Assembly (NCBI GenBank): GCA_015478655.1
Contig: JADMIJ010000006.1
Coordinates: forward strand, 1-64,000
DNA length: 64,000 nt
Reading direction: 5' to 3'
Source of the DNA: Acidimicrobiales bacterium
GTDB taxonomy: Bacteria > Actinomycetota > Acidimicrobiia > Acidimicrobiales > RAAP-2
Shown here: positions 45,011 through 53,715 of the stretch, in pieces
Numbering within the stretch: the first letter of the stretch is position 1
Layout of the letters: each line of letters starts with the position of its first letter
Notes under the pieces: generated by a model
The model's input: the letters and a program-made list of their open reading frames with translations, nothing else
What the model was told of the DNA's origin: nothing
Databases searched by the model: none
Program-made: the position numbers and the translations under genes

Positions 45011-48000
45011 GCCAGTTCCGCCTTGATGGTGAGTTCGCCCGGGTCAAGATCAACCAGCGCCTTCTTGATCTGTGTGAACTCCGCTCCATCCGGGTCCATT
45101 GGGCTCTGAGGTCTAGTGGTTAGGGTCATACTTCCGGCCACCTGAGCAGCGGCCTTGCCGAGAGCAAGGATCTGGTCCTCCACGGCGAGGTAGGCGACCG
45201 CCTTGCCGGAGAGCCTGGCGGTCGCGCCGGGAGCGAGTCCATCGAACTGAATGACGAGGTCCAGCTGTACCTCGACATCGAACTTGGGAAGCCGTGGGAT
45301 GACCTGTCCGAGAGACCGGATGTCCTTGACGCCTTCACCCGGGTCTGCGGTGGCTGTCACGTACAGCGCCACTATCCCGTTGCTCTGAGCCACGTCGAGT
45401 GCCTTTTCGGCGACCTGACCCATTGCAACTCCCGCGAGTCCACGCCCCTCAACCGGACGCGGTCCCTTCGAGGTCATTCCGAGTTCAACGCCTTGGGTCT
45501 GTGCCTCAATCGGGGTCAGGATCGTGAGGGCGTCGAAACCAGCCTTCTCGATCTGGGCTTGGGTGGCTGCCTTTGCTCCCTCGAACACCTCGCCGATGAC
45601 CACGACGACCTTGGCAGCGGCGCCGCCACCCGCCCCACGGGCGAGCGCAGCAGCGATCTCACCCTTAGGCGGCTCGTAGCCCATTTGGGTTTCCAGAGCT
45701 TCTCGCAACTCGGGCCCTGTGAGAGGGCCGGTCAATACGGCGGTCACATCGTCGATCCGCAACGGCCGACGAAGGAGTCCGAGTTCTTCAGCCCTCGCAA
45801 GGGTGTAGAGGATTGTTGAACTCTCCAGCGCCACCGGAGGTGGCGGGTCGTTGGCGGTCCATGCCCTCCCCTGGTCCGCGTCGAAGTAGACCCAGGTACC
45901 GTTCTTCACCCCGTCCCGAATGGTCTCCTTCAAGAGATTCGAGTCGAGGATGATGGCCACCGAATGGTCCTGCCAGAAGTAGTCGGCAATTGCCGACGCC
46001 GTGATCTCCGCGGCGTCCTTCGGCCACGCCTTCTGCTTCAGGTAGTCGGTCGGGAACTTGGTGTCCCGGATCTTCTGCTCGTCACGTAGCGCCTCGGGAA
46101 TCGACTTGGTGAGCTTCGGCGGGATAGATCCCTTGTCCTTCGGAGGCATCTCGTAGTGGCGGAGATGCGCGTTGTGAGCGTCCGCGACCGGGTAGTAGAG
46201 GTGCGAGTAGCACCGGGCGATTGCGACCTTCATCTCCAGGGCAGCCGTGTCGGCGATCGCCTCGATCTTCTTGCGAACTTGCGGGGGGAACTGGTTGAGG
46301 CGGTCGGGCGAGTTGCAGATGCGGTCTGTCGCCATGGTCGTTCGCACCCGGCTTTTCACGTTCTGTACCTGGTCGGTGTCGGCTACGAGAAATACCACCC
46401 CGTTGCGGTTCGTTCGGAATCCGCCAGCGGCGCCAGCGTGCTCTCGGATGTCGATGACCCGTTCCGGTGGCGGCGTGGCTGAGCGAGAAGTTACCGATAC
46501 ATCGTCGTGGTGGATTACGACGAGTTGGAGGCGGGTCTCGTTCGGCACGTCCACCGGCCCGGAGGGGTTGATCCGGGTCTTGACTGGTCCGTCGTCGCCG
46601 AAGGCGCTGGCGATGCGCTCTTCCAACTCCTGGGAGACCTGGCTGTTCGGGATGTTCCGAGCCTCTTCGGCCACGATGGCGTTGGCGTTGGGCTCAGTGA
46701 GGAACCTGTACCGCGACCCGTCGTAATCAAGATGCCAGGCCCTATCCTGGAGAAGCGCCAACGCCTCCTCGACGACCGCCGGGTCGTCCCCGGTCTCCAA
46801 TGTGCCGAGCAGGTACGCGCCCCGCGGTGCGCCGGAAGTAGCCGTCTGTTCGAGTGAGTGAAGAAAGACGGTGGTGGCAGCACGGGTAGCGAAGGGGCGG
46901 CGAGTCGAGAATCTCTCGTTGTCGATTGCCGCTGCGTGTGACGACTCCCCACAGATGTCCACCCTGGCCACCTGCTCGTACTCGTCCCTGCCAAGGCCCA
47001 CGGTGAGGTGAGTGAGCACCGGGTCAATATTCAAGTCGATGTCGGCCACGTTGATGACCCCGGTCGTCTTCCCTGATGCCCACATGCCCGCAATCACTTC
47101 GGCGAGAAGCTTCAACGCACCCCGGGCTCGCTGGAAGTTGGGGATCGCACCGAGGCGCTTGTCGAGGACCCGAACCAGCTCTGGATGGAACGGGTAAGAA
47201 GCCTCGATCAGCTCGGCGTAACTGGTCGGCTGGTCCGCTCCCCCTTCGAGGGCCTGGCCCTTCTCTGCGAGGTTCTCGTAAAAGGGACGGAATGCAGCGG
47301 CGGCGGCTGCGGCGGCTCCCTGGTCGATGTGCTTGAACAGCCGGGTCTTGAGGATCTGGGCGATCTCGTTATCTTCAGCCGGGCGGATGATCGATTCCGA
47401 ACGGGCGAGAGCTGATTTGGTGTCGGCCAGGGTGCTCTGGAAGACCTCCTCGGCCTCCGTCAGAAGGTCCTCGATCTCCGAAGTCTCTTTGCCAAAGGCG
47501 TCCGATCGCGTGGCGAGCGTGAGGATGACCACCACGTTGGGGTGGGAACCCGAATACTCGAACAGGTTTTTGAGGAAGACAGGGACGGCCGTGGCTTGAC
47601 GGCGGGCGTCCTCGCTCCCGGAGGACAGCAACTGGCGGAGATGCCCGGCTATCTCGTCGATGATGATGACTGTCGGCATTGTGCCGATGACGTTGTCCCA
47701 GGTGCCCGTCCCCGGAGCCGACCGCTGCTCGTCGTTCAAGCGCATGTCGCCGTAACTGCCTAATTGGGCGGCGATCTCCCCCCACATAGTGAAGGTTTGG
47801 AAGCCATCGTGTGCCACACCCGCCACCGGGTCGAGGGCGTCGCCGACGACCGCCGCCACTTGGCAAGAATCTGGCAGCAGCTCGGGGTCGATGAACTGGT
47901 CCAGATTCGAGGGCCGGGCGCCCTCGGCGAGGTAGAAGGTGACGATCAGCCCATGGGTTTTCCCGCCGCCGAATGTCGTCTGCAACCGGATGACCCCGTG

Positions 48001-48240
48001 TTCCGCACCAGGCACCTTGGCCCCTGAAAGTCGGCCGAAAGTCCGTTCCAGCAGGCGCCGCACTCCTCGGGTGGGGTGGGTCAGGGCGAAAAACTGCTCG
48101 GGGTCGCCGTAGATCGGGTAGCTGGCACGGTCCCGCACGATGGTGTCGAGGTTCGCGGCGAACATCTGGTCGGAGAGCTGCCCACTCAGGACGTCTTCGC
48201 GTGGCTGACAGGTCTCAGTGATGCTCGCCAAGCCGCTCAT
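45007..48240 (-). CDS. DUF499 P-loop ATPase (BrxC/PglY-like)
   Basis: Protein of 1077 residues, first gene of the four-gene operon. The ATG at 48240 follows GGGAG; the open frame further upstream is rejected. The DUF499 part has QTTFGGGKTHGL as Walker A (88-99), TVIIIDEIAGHLRQ as Walker B (190-203), and VVVILTLATRSDAFGKE as the sensor region. The C-terminal 400 residues carry a predicted winged-helix and end domain without known catalytic residues. BrxC and PglY in BREX/Pgl systems are ATPases of this family, needed for both methylation and restriction. No PglZ phosphatase-domain gene is in the window. Confidence 0.9.
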   Translation of the reverse strand: MSGLASITETCQPREDVLSGQLSDQMFAANLDTIVRDRASYPIYGDPEQFFALTHPTRGVRRLLERTFGRLSGAKVPGAEHGVIRLQTTFGGGKTHGLIVTFYLAEGARPSNLDQFIDPELLPDSCQVAAVVGDALDPVAGVAHDGFQTFTMWGEIAAQLGSYGDMRLNDEQRSAPGTGTWDNVIGTMPTVIIIDEIAGHLRQLLSSGSEDARRQATAVPVFLKNLFEYSGSHPNVVVILTLATRSDAFGKETSEIEDLLTEAEEVFQSTLADTKSALARSESIIRPAEDNEIAQILKTRLFKHIDQGAAAAAAAAFRPFYENLAEKGQALEGGADQPTSYAELIEASYPFHPELVRVLDKRLGAIPNFQRARGALKLLAEVIAGMWASGKTTGVINVADIDLNIDPVLTHLTVGLGRDEYEQVARVDICGESSHAAAIDNERFSTRRPFATRAATTVFLHSLEQTATSGAPRGAYLLGTLETGDDPAVVEEALALLQDRAWHLDYDGSRYRFLTEPNANAIVAEEARNIPNSQVSQELEERIASAFGDDGPVKTRINPSGPVDVPNETRLQLVVIHHDDVSVTSRSATPPPERVIDIREHAGAAGGFRTNRNGVVFLVADTDQVQNVKSRVRTTMATDRICNSPDRLNQFPPQVRKKIEAIADTAALEMKVAIARCYSHLYYPVADAHNAHLRHYEMPPKDKGSIPPKLTKSIPEALRDEQKIRDTKFPTDYLKQKAWPKDAAEITASAIADYFWQDHSVAIILDSNLLKETIRDGVKNGTWVYFDADQGRAWTANDPPPPVALESSTILYTLARAEELGLLRRPLRIDDVTAVLTGPLTGPELREALETQMGYEPPKGEIAAALARGAGGGAAAKVVVVIGEVFEGAKAATQAQIEKAGFDALTILTPIEAQTQGVELGMTSKGPRPVEGRGLAGVAMGQVAEKALDVAQSNGIVALYVTATADPGEGVKDIRSLGQVIPRLPKFDVEVQLDLVIQFDGLAPGATARLSGKAVAYLAVEDQILALGKAAAQVAGSMTLTTRPQSPMDPDGAEFTQIKKALVDLDPGELTIKAELA

Positions 48241-48409
48241 GTGCTCTCCCTTGCTACTGGATCTTCTTCCTGGTTGCCTCCCGTCCGAATGCACATAAGG
48301 ACCTGGCCAGTCGGCCCGGCCTGCGCGTGCATGTTCGCGAGTATCCCCAGCGTACGGCAGGGGTGTTTCATTCGCTTTGAAGTCGGGTGGCAGAGCAGCG
48401 GAACGACTC

Positions 48410-48649
48410 TCATGGCTCGTTGGGCTCAAGGGCCAGCAGCGTGTCTGTGCGTCTTTCGTACTTTCGCCGGGGATGCTCCTCGAACCATTTGAGCGCTACC
48501 TCGTCACGCCACAGTCGAGTCCCGTTGGGCAGGATGACCTCCGGCTCGGGAAAATCCTCGGCGTTCCGGATGATGTCGGCGACCCTGGTGTGAGTAACGC
48601 CCAAGCTCTCCCCGAGCTGGCCAGTCGTCACCAGGTTGTTGGCCATCAT
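48410..48649 (-). CDS. Small helix-turn-helix DNA-binding protein (AlpA/excisionase-like)
   Basis: Protein of 79 residues. LVTTGQLGESLGVTHTRVADIIRNAEDFPEPEV is a MerR/AlpA-type helix-turn-helix of the kind found in excisionases and small phage regulators; a wing follows with RLWRDEVALKWFEEHP. It lies 169 bp upstream of the DUF499 gene on the same strand and 45 bp after the sigma-like gene. It could be the operon regulator or an excisionase of the element. The two in-frame ATG codons at the start (48649 and 48646) are equivalent. The interval 48241-48409 probably holds the operon promoter; I see no clear motif. Confidence 0.75.
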   Translation of the reverse strand: MMANNLVTTGQLGESLGVTHTRVADIIRNAEDFPEPEVILPNGTRLWRDEVALKWFEEHPRRKYERRTDTLLALEPNEP

Positions 48650-48694
48650 GCGTGTCTACTCGATTCTTTGCTGGACAGCAAGGAATGACACGGG

Positions 48695-49096
48695 CTAGCG
48701 GTCGTCAACCAGCAGCGACAGGCGCTGACGGGCTCGATACCGACGCATCTTGAGGCGGGCATCCTGTGGAACGCCACAGTCGTCATCGAACGCGGACGCA
48801 ATGGCCTCTCGCTCGCCGTCATCCATTGATGCCAGGCCATCGACTACTGCGTCCAACACCAGGCGGCCCTCGACAACGGAAGCAGGATCGGGTCCGCCCG
48901 GAACGTCTGGAACCTCACCGAACTCCGCCCGGGCCTGGTGGCGCCACTCAGCCTGCACTTCGTGCCACGCCACGACCACCATCCATTTCGCTAGTCCGTC
49001 AATGGTGTCGAAGCCCTCGGGTCGAGACAGTGCTCGTAGGGCCGCTGTCTGCAACGCGTCCTCGACCGTGGAGGCAGGGGCACCCCGATTCCTCAA
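48695..49096 (-). CDS. Sigma-70-like (ECF-type) protein, start uncertain
   Basis: Protein of at least 133 residues with sigma-factor-like regions: GAPASTVEDALQTAALRALSRPEGF and LAKWMVVVAWHEVQAEWRHQAR resemble region 2, and a C-terminal REAIASAFDDDCGVPQDARLKMRRYRARQRL resembles a degenerate region 4. The drawn start is a TTG without a ribosome-binding site. The frame stays open upstream, reading DWDDAWPRVAERVTRVLRN, which is a plausible first helix of region 2, so the true start is probably beyond 49140 at a codon I cannot identify. It precedes the HTH gene and the DUF499 operon on the same strand. Confidence 0.6.
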   Translation of the reverse strand: MRNRGAPASTVEDALQTAALRALSRPEGFDTIDGLAKWMVVVAWHEVQAEWRHQARAEFGEVPDVPGGPDPASVVEGRLVLDAVVDGLASMDDGEREAIASAFDDDCGVPQDARLKMRRYRARQRLSLLVDDR

Positions 49097-49408
49097 GACT
49101 CGAGTGACCCGCTCGGCGACCCTTGGCCACGCGTCGTCCCAGTCCAGAGGCGAATCTTGGTCGGAACCAAGAAATCCTGTTACCGAAGGGCCGCTGGATC
49201 TTTCAAGTAGTGATGGAAGTGATACGGCACGCTGTTCCCGGGGCCGAGTCGACGACGTCGCCCGTGCTCCCCGGCGCGCCCTGCTACGTCGCTCCGGGCA
49301 GCCGGCCAGGTGCTCGGGTCAACGCTTCGCCGCAGGGTAGATGGTATCCGTGCCTAATTCTCTACCCGGGCGGAGCCGGTGCCAACCGAAGCGAGGAGGT
49401 CGCCGTTG

Positions 49409-49999
49409 ATGACCAGGTCAGGAGGAGCCGTAACCTGGGGTATGGCCCGCTTTCGGACTCGGTCTCGATCACTGCCGATAGTCGTGTTGGTGGTTCTCGC
49501 CGCTTTCAGCGCCTCTTGCGGAGGTTCAAACTCGGCCACGGGCGGGGGATCGACGACCACCTCCGACCGGCCTACGACGTCCGCGACGAGCCCCCAGACG
49601 AGTGCCGTACTGGCCGCCTACCGAGCCGAGCAGGCCGCGTTCCAAGGAGCGCTCCAGCAGGCCGACCCCACCTTTCCGGCGCTTGTCCAGACGATGACCG
49701 GCAACCAGCTCACATCGGTACGTCGAGCACTCGTGTCCGATCAGACGAACGGAATCGTCGGACGCGGGACCTCTCAGTTGAATCCCAAGGTCGCGTCAAT
49801 TCACGGCAATCAGGCGGTGGTGCACGACTGTCTATTCAGCTCGATCGAACTCGTGTACTCCGCCACTGGCAAACCTGTACCCCCAGTAACTCCCCCAGAG
49901 CACGACGGCGTAAAGGCCACCCTCGTCCAGGTCTCACCAGATACGTGGAAGGTGTCCGACCAGAACGTCACAGAGGGGAGCTGTCCCTCCGGCTACTGA
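49409..49999 (+). CDS. Putative secreted lipoprotein
   Basis: Protein of 196 residues. The ATG at 49409 follows GGAGG by nine bases. A basic n-region (ARFRTRSRS) and hydrophobic core (LPIVVLVVLAAF) end at SASCGGSNSATGGG, a near-lipobox with Cys and a Ser/Thr/Gly-rich linker, so surface anchoring is likely. The mature part (about 140 residues) contains LAAYRAEQAAFQGALQQADPTFPALVQTM and a C-terminal SPDTWKVSDQNVTEGSCPSGY; no known domain. It opens the plus-strand block that continues into the Tad locus. The 312 bp before it (49097-49408) must hold the divergent promoters with the sigma-like gene; nothing else is supported there. Confidence 0.75.
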   Translation: MTRSGGAVTWGMARFRTRSRSLPIVVLVVLAAFSASCGGSNSATGGGSTTTSDRPTTSATSPQTSAVLAAYRAEQAAFQGALQQADPTFPALVQTMTGNQLTSVRRALVSDQTNGIVGRGTSQLNPKVASIHGNQAVVHDCLFSSIELVYSATGKPVPPVTPPEHDGVKATLVQVSPDTWKVSDQNVTEGSCPSGY

Positions 50000-50883
50000 G
50001 CACGTTGACGGCGATCATCGGCGTCGTCTTCGTCGTCTGGCAAACTCCGGCTTCAGCCGCGGACGGTGAAGGTCAGAGCGGAACCGTCACGTCCGCAAGC
50101 GCGACGGCGTCCGGCGGCACGATCTCAGTGGGCGCCTCCAATAACACATGGACACCGCCCACGGACTCGCCGTGGGCGCAGCGAAGCCAGGGTGACCCCC
50201 CGGGCCAGCCAAACCCGAACCAGCCCTACGGCTGTACCTACCACCTTGCCCCTCCCTCCACTGAGCAGTTGCTCGGTACCGGTGGGCAGGCGCCTGGTCA
50301 GTGGGTGTTCCCGGTCTGTGCGGGTCCTGGTGTGATCGATCCGATGCCACCGATCTGGGTGACAAACGCCCAGGCCGCTGCCGCGCAAGTCAACCCAGCG
50401 GCTCTCGCCCAGCAGGCTGTCTCACAGCTGCCGCTCGGTTCGCCATCGATCGAGATGGCCCCGCCGACCACGAGTGAGCAACTCGTCAACGTGAGCACGT
50501 GGCTTTGGCTCAATCCCGCCGCGTGGCACCAACAGACGGCAACGGCTGCGGCCGGTCCGGTGTCGGCGACCGCCACGGCCACCCCAGTCGCGGTGCTGTG
50601 GAGCCTGGGTGACGGCCACCAGGTCACCTGCGCTGGGCCGGGCACCCCGTACGACTCGTCGAACCCCAACGCGACCACCGACTGCTCGTACACCTGGACC
50701 CAAAGTTCAGCCGGCCAGCCCGGCGGCGCCTATCAGGTGACGGCCACCGTCTATTGGCAGGTGGCCTGGACGGCAACAGGCGCGCCGGGCGGCGGGAACC
50801 TCGGCCAGGTCCCCGGCCCGGCGGCGCGCGTGCAGGTTCGAGTGGCCGAGTCCCAGGCGGTGAATACCGCCTCCGGAGCGTAG
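49945..50883 (+). CDS. Secreted PKD-like protein of the Tad/ICE locus
   Basis: Protein of about 312 residues. The start is uncertain. GTG at 49945 gives a convincing signal peptide (basic VRPERHRGELSLRLL, then a hydrophobic TAIIGVVFVVW and an ASA cleavage site) but overlaps the lipoprotein gene by 55 bp; TTG at 50005 is an alternative. The mature protein has a Thr/Ser linker, a Pro-rich segment, a YGCTYHLAPPSTEQL region, and a C-terminal beta domain with VAVLWSLGDGHQVTCAGPG and DCSYTWTQSSAGQPGGAYQV, like the PKD-type secreted proteins next to Tad genes on actinobacterial elements. A surface pilus-assembly role is possible. Confidence 0.7.
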   Translation: MEGVRPERHRGELSLRLLSTLTAIIGVVFVVWQTPASAADGEGQSGTVTSASATASGGTISVGASNNTWTPPTDSPWAQRSQGDPPGQPNPNQPYGCTYHLAPPSTEQLLGTGGQAPGQWVFPVCAGPGVIDPMPPIWVTNAQAAAAQVNPAALAQQAVSQLPLGSPSIEMAPPTTSEQLVNVSTWLWLNPAAWHQQTATAAAGPVSATATATPVAVLWSLGDGHQVTCAGPGTPYDSSNPNATTDCSYTWTQSSAGQPGGAYQVTATVYWQVAWTATGAPGGGNLGQVPGPAARVQVRVAESQAVNTASGA

Positions 50884-50901
50884 AGAGAAGGAGAAGAGCC
50901 A

Positions 50902-51594
50902 ATGCCGGTCATGACCGAGACGACCTCGACGAACGGGAAGGGGGCGCTGAGTGCTCGCCGCCAGGGTCCGGCCGCGCCTTCAGCGGTGCAGCGCCACCGG
51001 CAGGTGCCCTGGATCGTGGCCGGAGTGCTGTTGGTGGTCGGGTGCGCCTTGGCGTTCGGGGTGGCGTCGGTTCGCGCGTCGCACGGCGAGGATGTGCTCG
51101 CTCTCGCCCGCTCCGTTCCTGCAGGGCGCGTGGTGCAAGCGGGCGACCTTCGGGTCGTGAAGGTCACGCCGACCGCCGGCCTTGATCCCGTGCTGGCCGT
51201 GAGTGAGTCGAGCACTGTCGGCCGGCCGGCCGCTGTCGCCCTGGTGGCGGGGACGTTGCTCACCCCGGCGGACCTGGGCACCCCATCGGGTGGGAGCGGC
51301 GACGTGGTGGCGGTCGCGCTCAAGGCGGGTGCGTATCCGCCGTCGCTTGGACCTGGCGGTCGGGTGGACGTGGTTCCTGTGGTGGGCGGCTCGTCGTCGG
51401 GTTCGGCTCCTATCTCGGGGCAAAGCGGCTCGATCGGCGCGGTGGTGCTTTCCGTCAATGCGACGCTGGCCGGGTCGAGCGCGGATGCCGTCGTGTCCTT
51501 GCAAGTCAATCCGGCCGACGCGGACGAGGTGGCTGCGCTCGCGGCGGCGGGACAGATCGCGCTCGTGGAACTTCCGTCCGGATCGGGCAGTTGA
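50902..51594 (+). CDS. SAF-domain protein (CpaB/RcpC-like)
   Basis: Protein of 230 residues with one membrane helix (about 36-58, PWIVAGVLLVVGCALAFGV), then a SAF domain (VLALARSVPAGRVVQAGDLRVVKV, and VALVAGTLLTPADLG). CpaB/RcpC proteins of this layout are periplasmic or cell-wall components of Tad pilus systems. The ATG follows AAGGAG by nine bases. The interval to the next gene is ten bases, so it is part of the Tad operon. Confidence 0.82.
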   Translation: MPVMTETTSTNGKGALSARRQGPAAPSAVQRHRQVPWIVAGVLLVVGCALAFGVASVRASHGEDVLALARSVPAGRVVQAGDLRVVKVTPTAGLDPVLAVSESSTVGRPAAVALVAGTLLTPADLGTPSGGSGDVVAVALKAGAYPPSLGPGGRVDVVPVVGGSSSGSAPISGQSGSIGAVVLSVNATLAGSSADAVVSLQVNPADADEVAALAAAGQIALVELPSGSGS

Positions 51595-51604
51595 GGAGAG
51601 ATTA

Positions 51605-52390
51605 ATGAGCGTTGTCGCCATAGCCTCGGTGCGTTCGTGCGGCGTGACCACTCTCACCGCCGGCCTGGCCATGGTGTGGCCCGGCCAGTGCCAACGCCTG
51701 GTCATCGAGGCAGACCCGGCGGGAGGGATGCTTGCCGCCGCGTCCGGTCTCCCACCTGAGCCGGGGTTGGTGAGCCTGGCGGCGGCCGCACGACGCCACG
51801 ACGAGCCGACGGTCGCCTTCGAGCATTGCCAGTCCCTTCCGGGCGGGACTCCGATCCTGTGCGGCCCCCCGACTTCGGAGCGGGCTCGCTCAGCCCTCAC
51901 CATGTTGTCGGGTCTCCTCGGACGGCTGGGCGAGCTCGATGCTGACGTATTCGTGGACTGCGGACGGTTCGAGCCCGCGGCATCGAACGCCGTCTTGTTC
52001 GAGCGGGCGGACCTCAACGTGCTTGTTGTCCGCCCTCGGCTGGCCGACCTGCACGCCCTTGGCGCGTTCGTCCAAGGCCGGAACGACGCGCTCGCGCGCG
52101 CGACCCTCGTGCTCGTTGGCCCCGGCCCTTACCCGCCCGCCGAAGTAGGCGATGCGCTCGGCCTCGATGTGGTCGGACACATTCCTTGGGATCCCGATGC
52201 AGCGCAGATGCTGGCGACCACTCCGGTGGGCTCTCGCCAACTCACCCGGTCGCCGCTGGTGCGCGCTCTGCGCACGCTGGCCGACGACCTCGCCCGCCGG
52301 GTCGGTCGTCGGGCCGGGGGGCAGTCGCAACTACCGGGCGATCCCGTGGCGGCGAATGGTCACGGGCCGGCGTTGGAGGTTGGGCGATGA
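51605..52390 (+). CDS. CpaE/TadZ-like MinD-family protein with degenerate P-loop
   Basis: Protein of 261 residues with the MinD/ParA fold pattern: a first strand SVVAIASVRSCGVTTLTAGLA, then LVIEADPAGGMLAAASGL, DADVFVDCGRF and ADLNVLVVRPRLADLHAL. At the P-loop the usual KGGxGKT reads RSCGVTT, so both lysines are missing and ATP hydrolysis is unlikely. TadZ/CpaE proteins place Tad pili at the cell pole and some lack full ATPase motifs. Its TGA overlaps the ATG of tadA. The frame upstream of 51605 runs through the SAF gene and is not part of this gene. Confidence 0.8.
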   Translation: MSVVAIASVRSCGVTTLTAGLAMVWPGQCQRLVIEADPAGGMLAAASGLPPEPGLVSLAAAARRHDEPTVAFEHCQSLPGGTPILCGPPTSERARSALTMLSGLLGRLGELDADVFVDCGRFEPAASNAVLFERADLNVLVVRPRLADLHALGAFVQGRNDALARATLVLVGPGPYPPAEVGDALGLDVVGHIPWDPDAAQMLATTPVGSRQLTRSPLVRALRTLADDLARRVGRRAGGQSQLPGDPVAANGHGPALEVGR

Positions 52391-53715
52391 CGGAGAACAG
52401 GGTGGTTGGAGACACGGTGGTCGATCGGTTGCGTGCCCAGGTTTTGGGCGCGTTGTCCGAACGCCAACGCGCCGACCAGATCTCGGGCCGGCCGCCATTG
52501 CGGGGCGCCGATGAGCAGGCCCTCGGGCGCCAGCTCATCGCCGACGTTCTCGACGCCGATGCCCGCGAGGCCCTCGCGGCGGGGCGCCCGGTTCGCCCGC
52601 CCGAAGAGGATGACGCCCTGACCCAGGCGGTGTTCGACGCTCTGTTCCGCTTGGGTCGCCTTCAGCGCCTGCTCGACGACCCCTCGGTCGAGAACATCAA
52701 CGCCAACGGAGCTGACCAGGTCTGGGTTCGCTATGCCGATGGCCGACGGGAGCGGACCGATCCCATCGCCGCATCGGACGAAGAGCTGACCGAGCTGGTG
52801 CGTAACGCCGCAGCCCGCCTCGGGATCGGCGAGCGGCGCTTCGACCTGGGCTCGCCACGGCTCTCCCTCCAGCTCCCCGACGGGTCCCGCCTGTTCGCGG
52901 TGATGGCAGTGGCCGCCCGGCCCTGTCTCTCGATCCGCCGCCACCGTTACCTCAAGATCACCCCCGACGATCTCGTGGGCATGGGTACCTTGGACTTGGC
53001 GTTGCGGGAGTTGCTTCGCTCGCTGATGTTGGCCCGCAAGTCGGTCATCATCTGCGGCGGTACCGGGGCGGGCAAGACGACCTTGCTCCGCGCCGTGGCG
53101 GCCGACATCCCGCCCTGGGAGCGGCTCGTCACCATCGAGGACTCCCTGGAGCTGGGTCTCGACCGCTACCCCGAGCTGCACCCCGACGCGGTCGCCCTCG
53201 AAGCCCGCGAGCCGAATCTCGAAGGCGAGGGCGGGATCAGCCTGGCCGAGTTGGTGCGGTGGGCACTGCGGCTCAACCCCGACCGGGTCATCGTGGGCGA
53301 GGCCCGCGGTGAAGAGGTCTTGGCGCTGCTCAACGCGATGTCCCAGGGTACCGACGGGTCGATGGCCACTCTCCATGCGTCGAGCTCGAAGGGGGTGTTC
53401 TCCAAACTGGCGACCTACGCGGTGCAAGCCCCCGAGCGCCTGCCGCTCGAAGCCACGAACCTGCTAGTGGCCAACGCCGTGCACTTCGTGGTTTTTTTGG
53501 CCCAGGACCCGGCCGGGCGGCGGTTCGTGTCCTCGGTACGCGAAGTCGTCGACGCCGACGGGCCGATGGTGGTCTCCAACGAAGTCTTCCGCCCCGGCCC
53601 CGACGGCCGGGCCGTTCCCGGTGTCAGCCTGCGCACCGACACGCTCGACGAGCTGGTCGAGGTCGGCTTCGACCCAGGGCTCCTGGAACGCCCTGGCGGA
53701 TGGTGGGAACGATGA
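52387..53715 (+). CDS. tadA: Tad pilus secretion ATPase TadA/CpaF
   Basis: Hexameric secretion ATPase of 442 residues that powers pilin extrusion. The Walker A is ICGGTGAGKTTLLR (about 222-235), the Asp box region is TIEDSLELGL, the Walker B is NPDRVIVGEARGEEVLALLNAMSQG, and the His box lies in GSMATLHASSSKG. An N-terminal domain carries PSVENINANGADQVWVRY, typical of CpaF. Overlaps are ATGA with the CpaE-like gene before it and ATGA with tadB after it. TadA-type ATPases also occur in archaeal-like and conjugative settings, but the full set of partners here is that of a Tad pilus. Confidence 0.94.
   Translation: MTENRVVGDTVVDRLRAQVLGALSERQRADQISGRPPLRGADEQALGRQLIADVLDADAREALAAGRPVRPPEEDDALTQAVFDALFRLGRLQRLLDDPSVENINANGADQVWVRYADGRRERTDPIAASDEELTELVRNAAARLGIGERRFDLGSPRLSLQLPDGSRLFAVMAVAARPCLSIRRHRYLKITPDDLVGMGTLDLALRELLRSLMLARKSVIICGGTGAGKTTLLRAVAADIPPWERLVTIEDSLELGLDRYPELHPDAVALEAREPNLEGEGGISLAELVRWALRLNPDRVIVGEARGEEVLALLNAMSQGTDGSMATLHASSSKGVFSKLATYAVQAPERLPLEATNLLVANAVHFVVFLAQDPAGRRFVSSVREVVDADGPMVVSNEVFRPGPDGRAVPGVSLRTDTLDELVEVGFDPGLLERPGGWWER

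Noticed and set aside
49123-50883. A 586-residue protein starting at 49123
   Set aside because: The N-terminal 270 residues are antiphase to the lipoprotein gene; the signal peptide is found only near 49945-50070.
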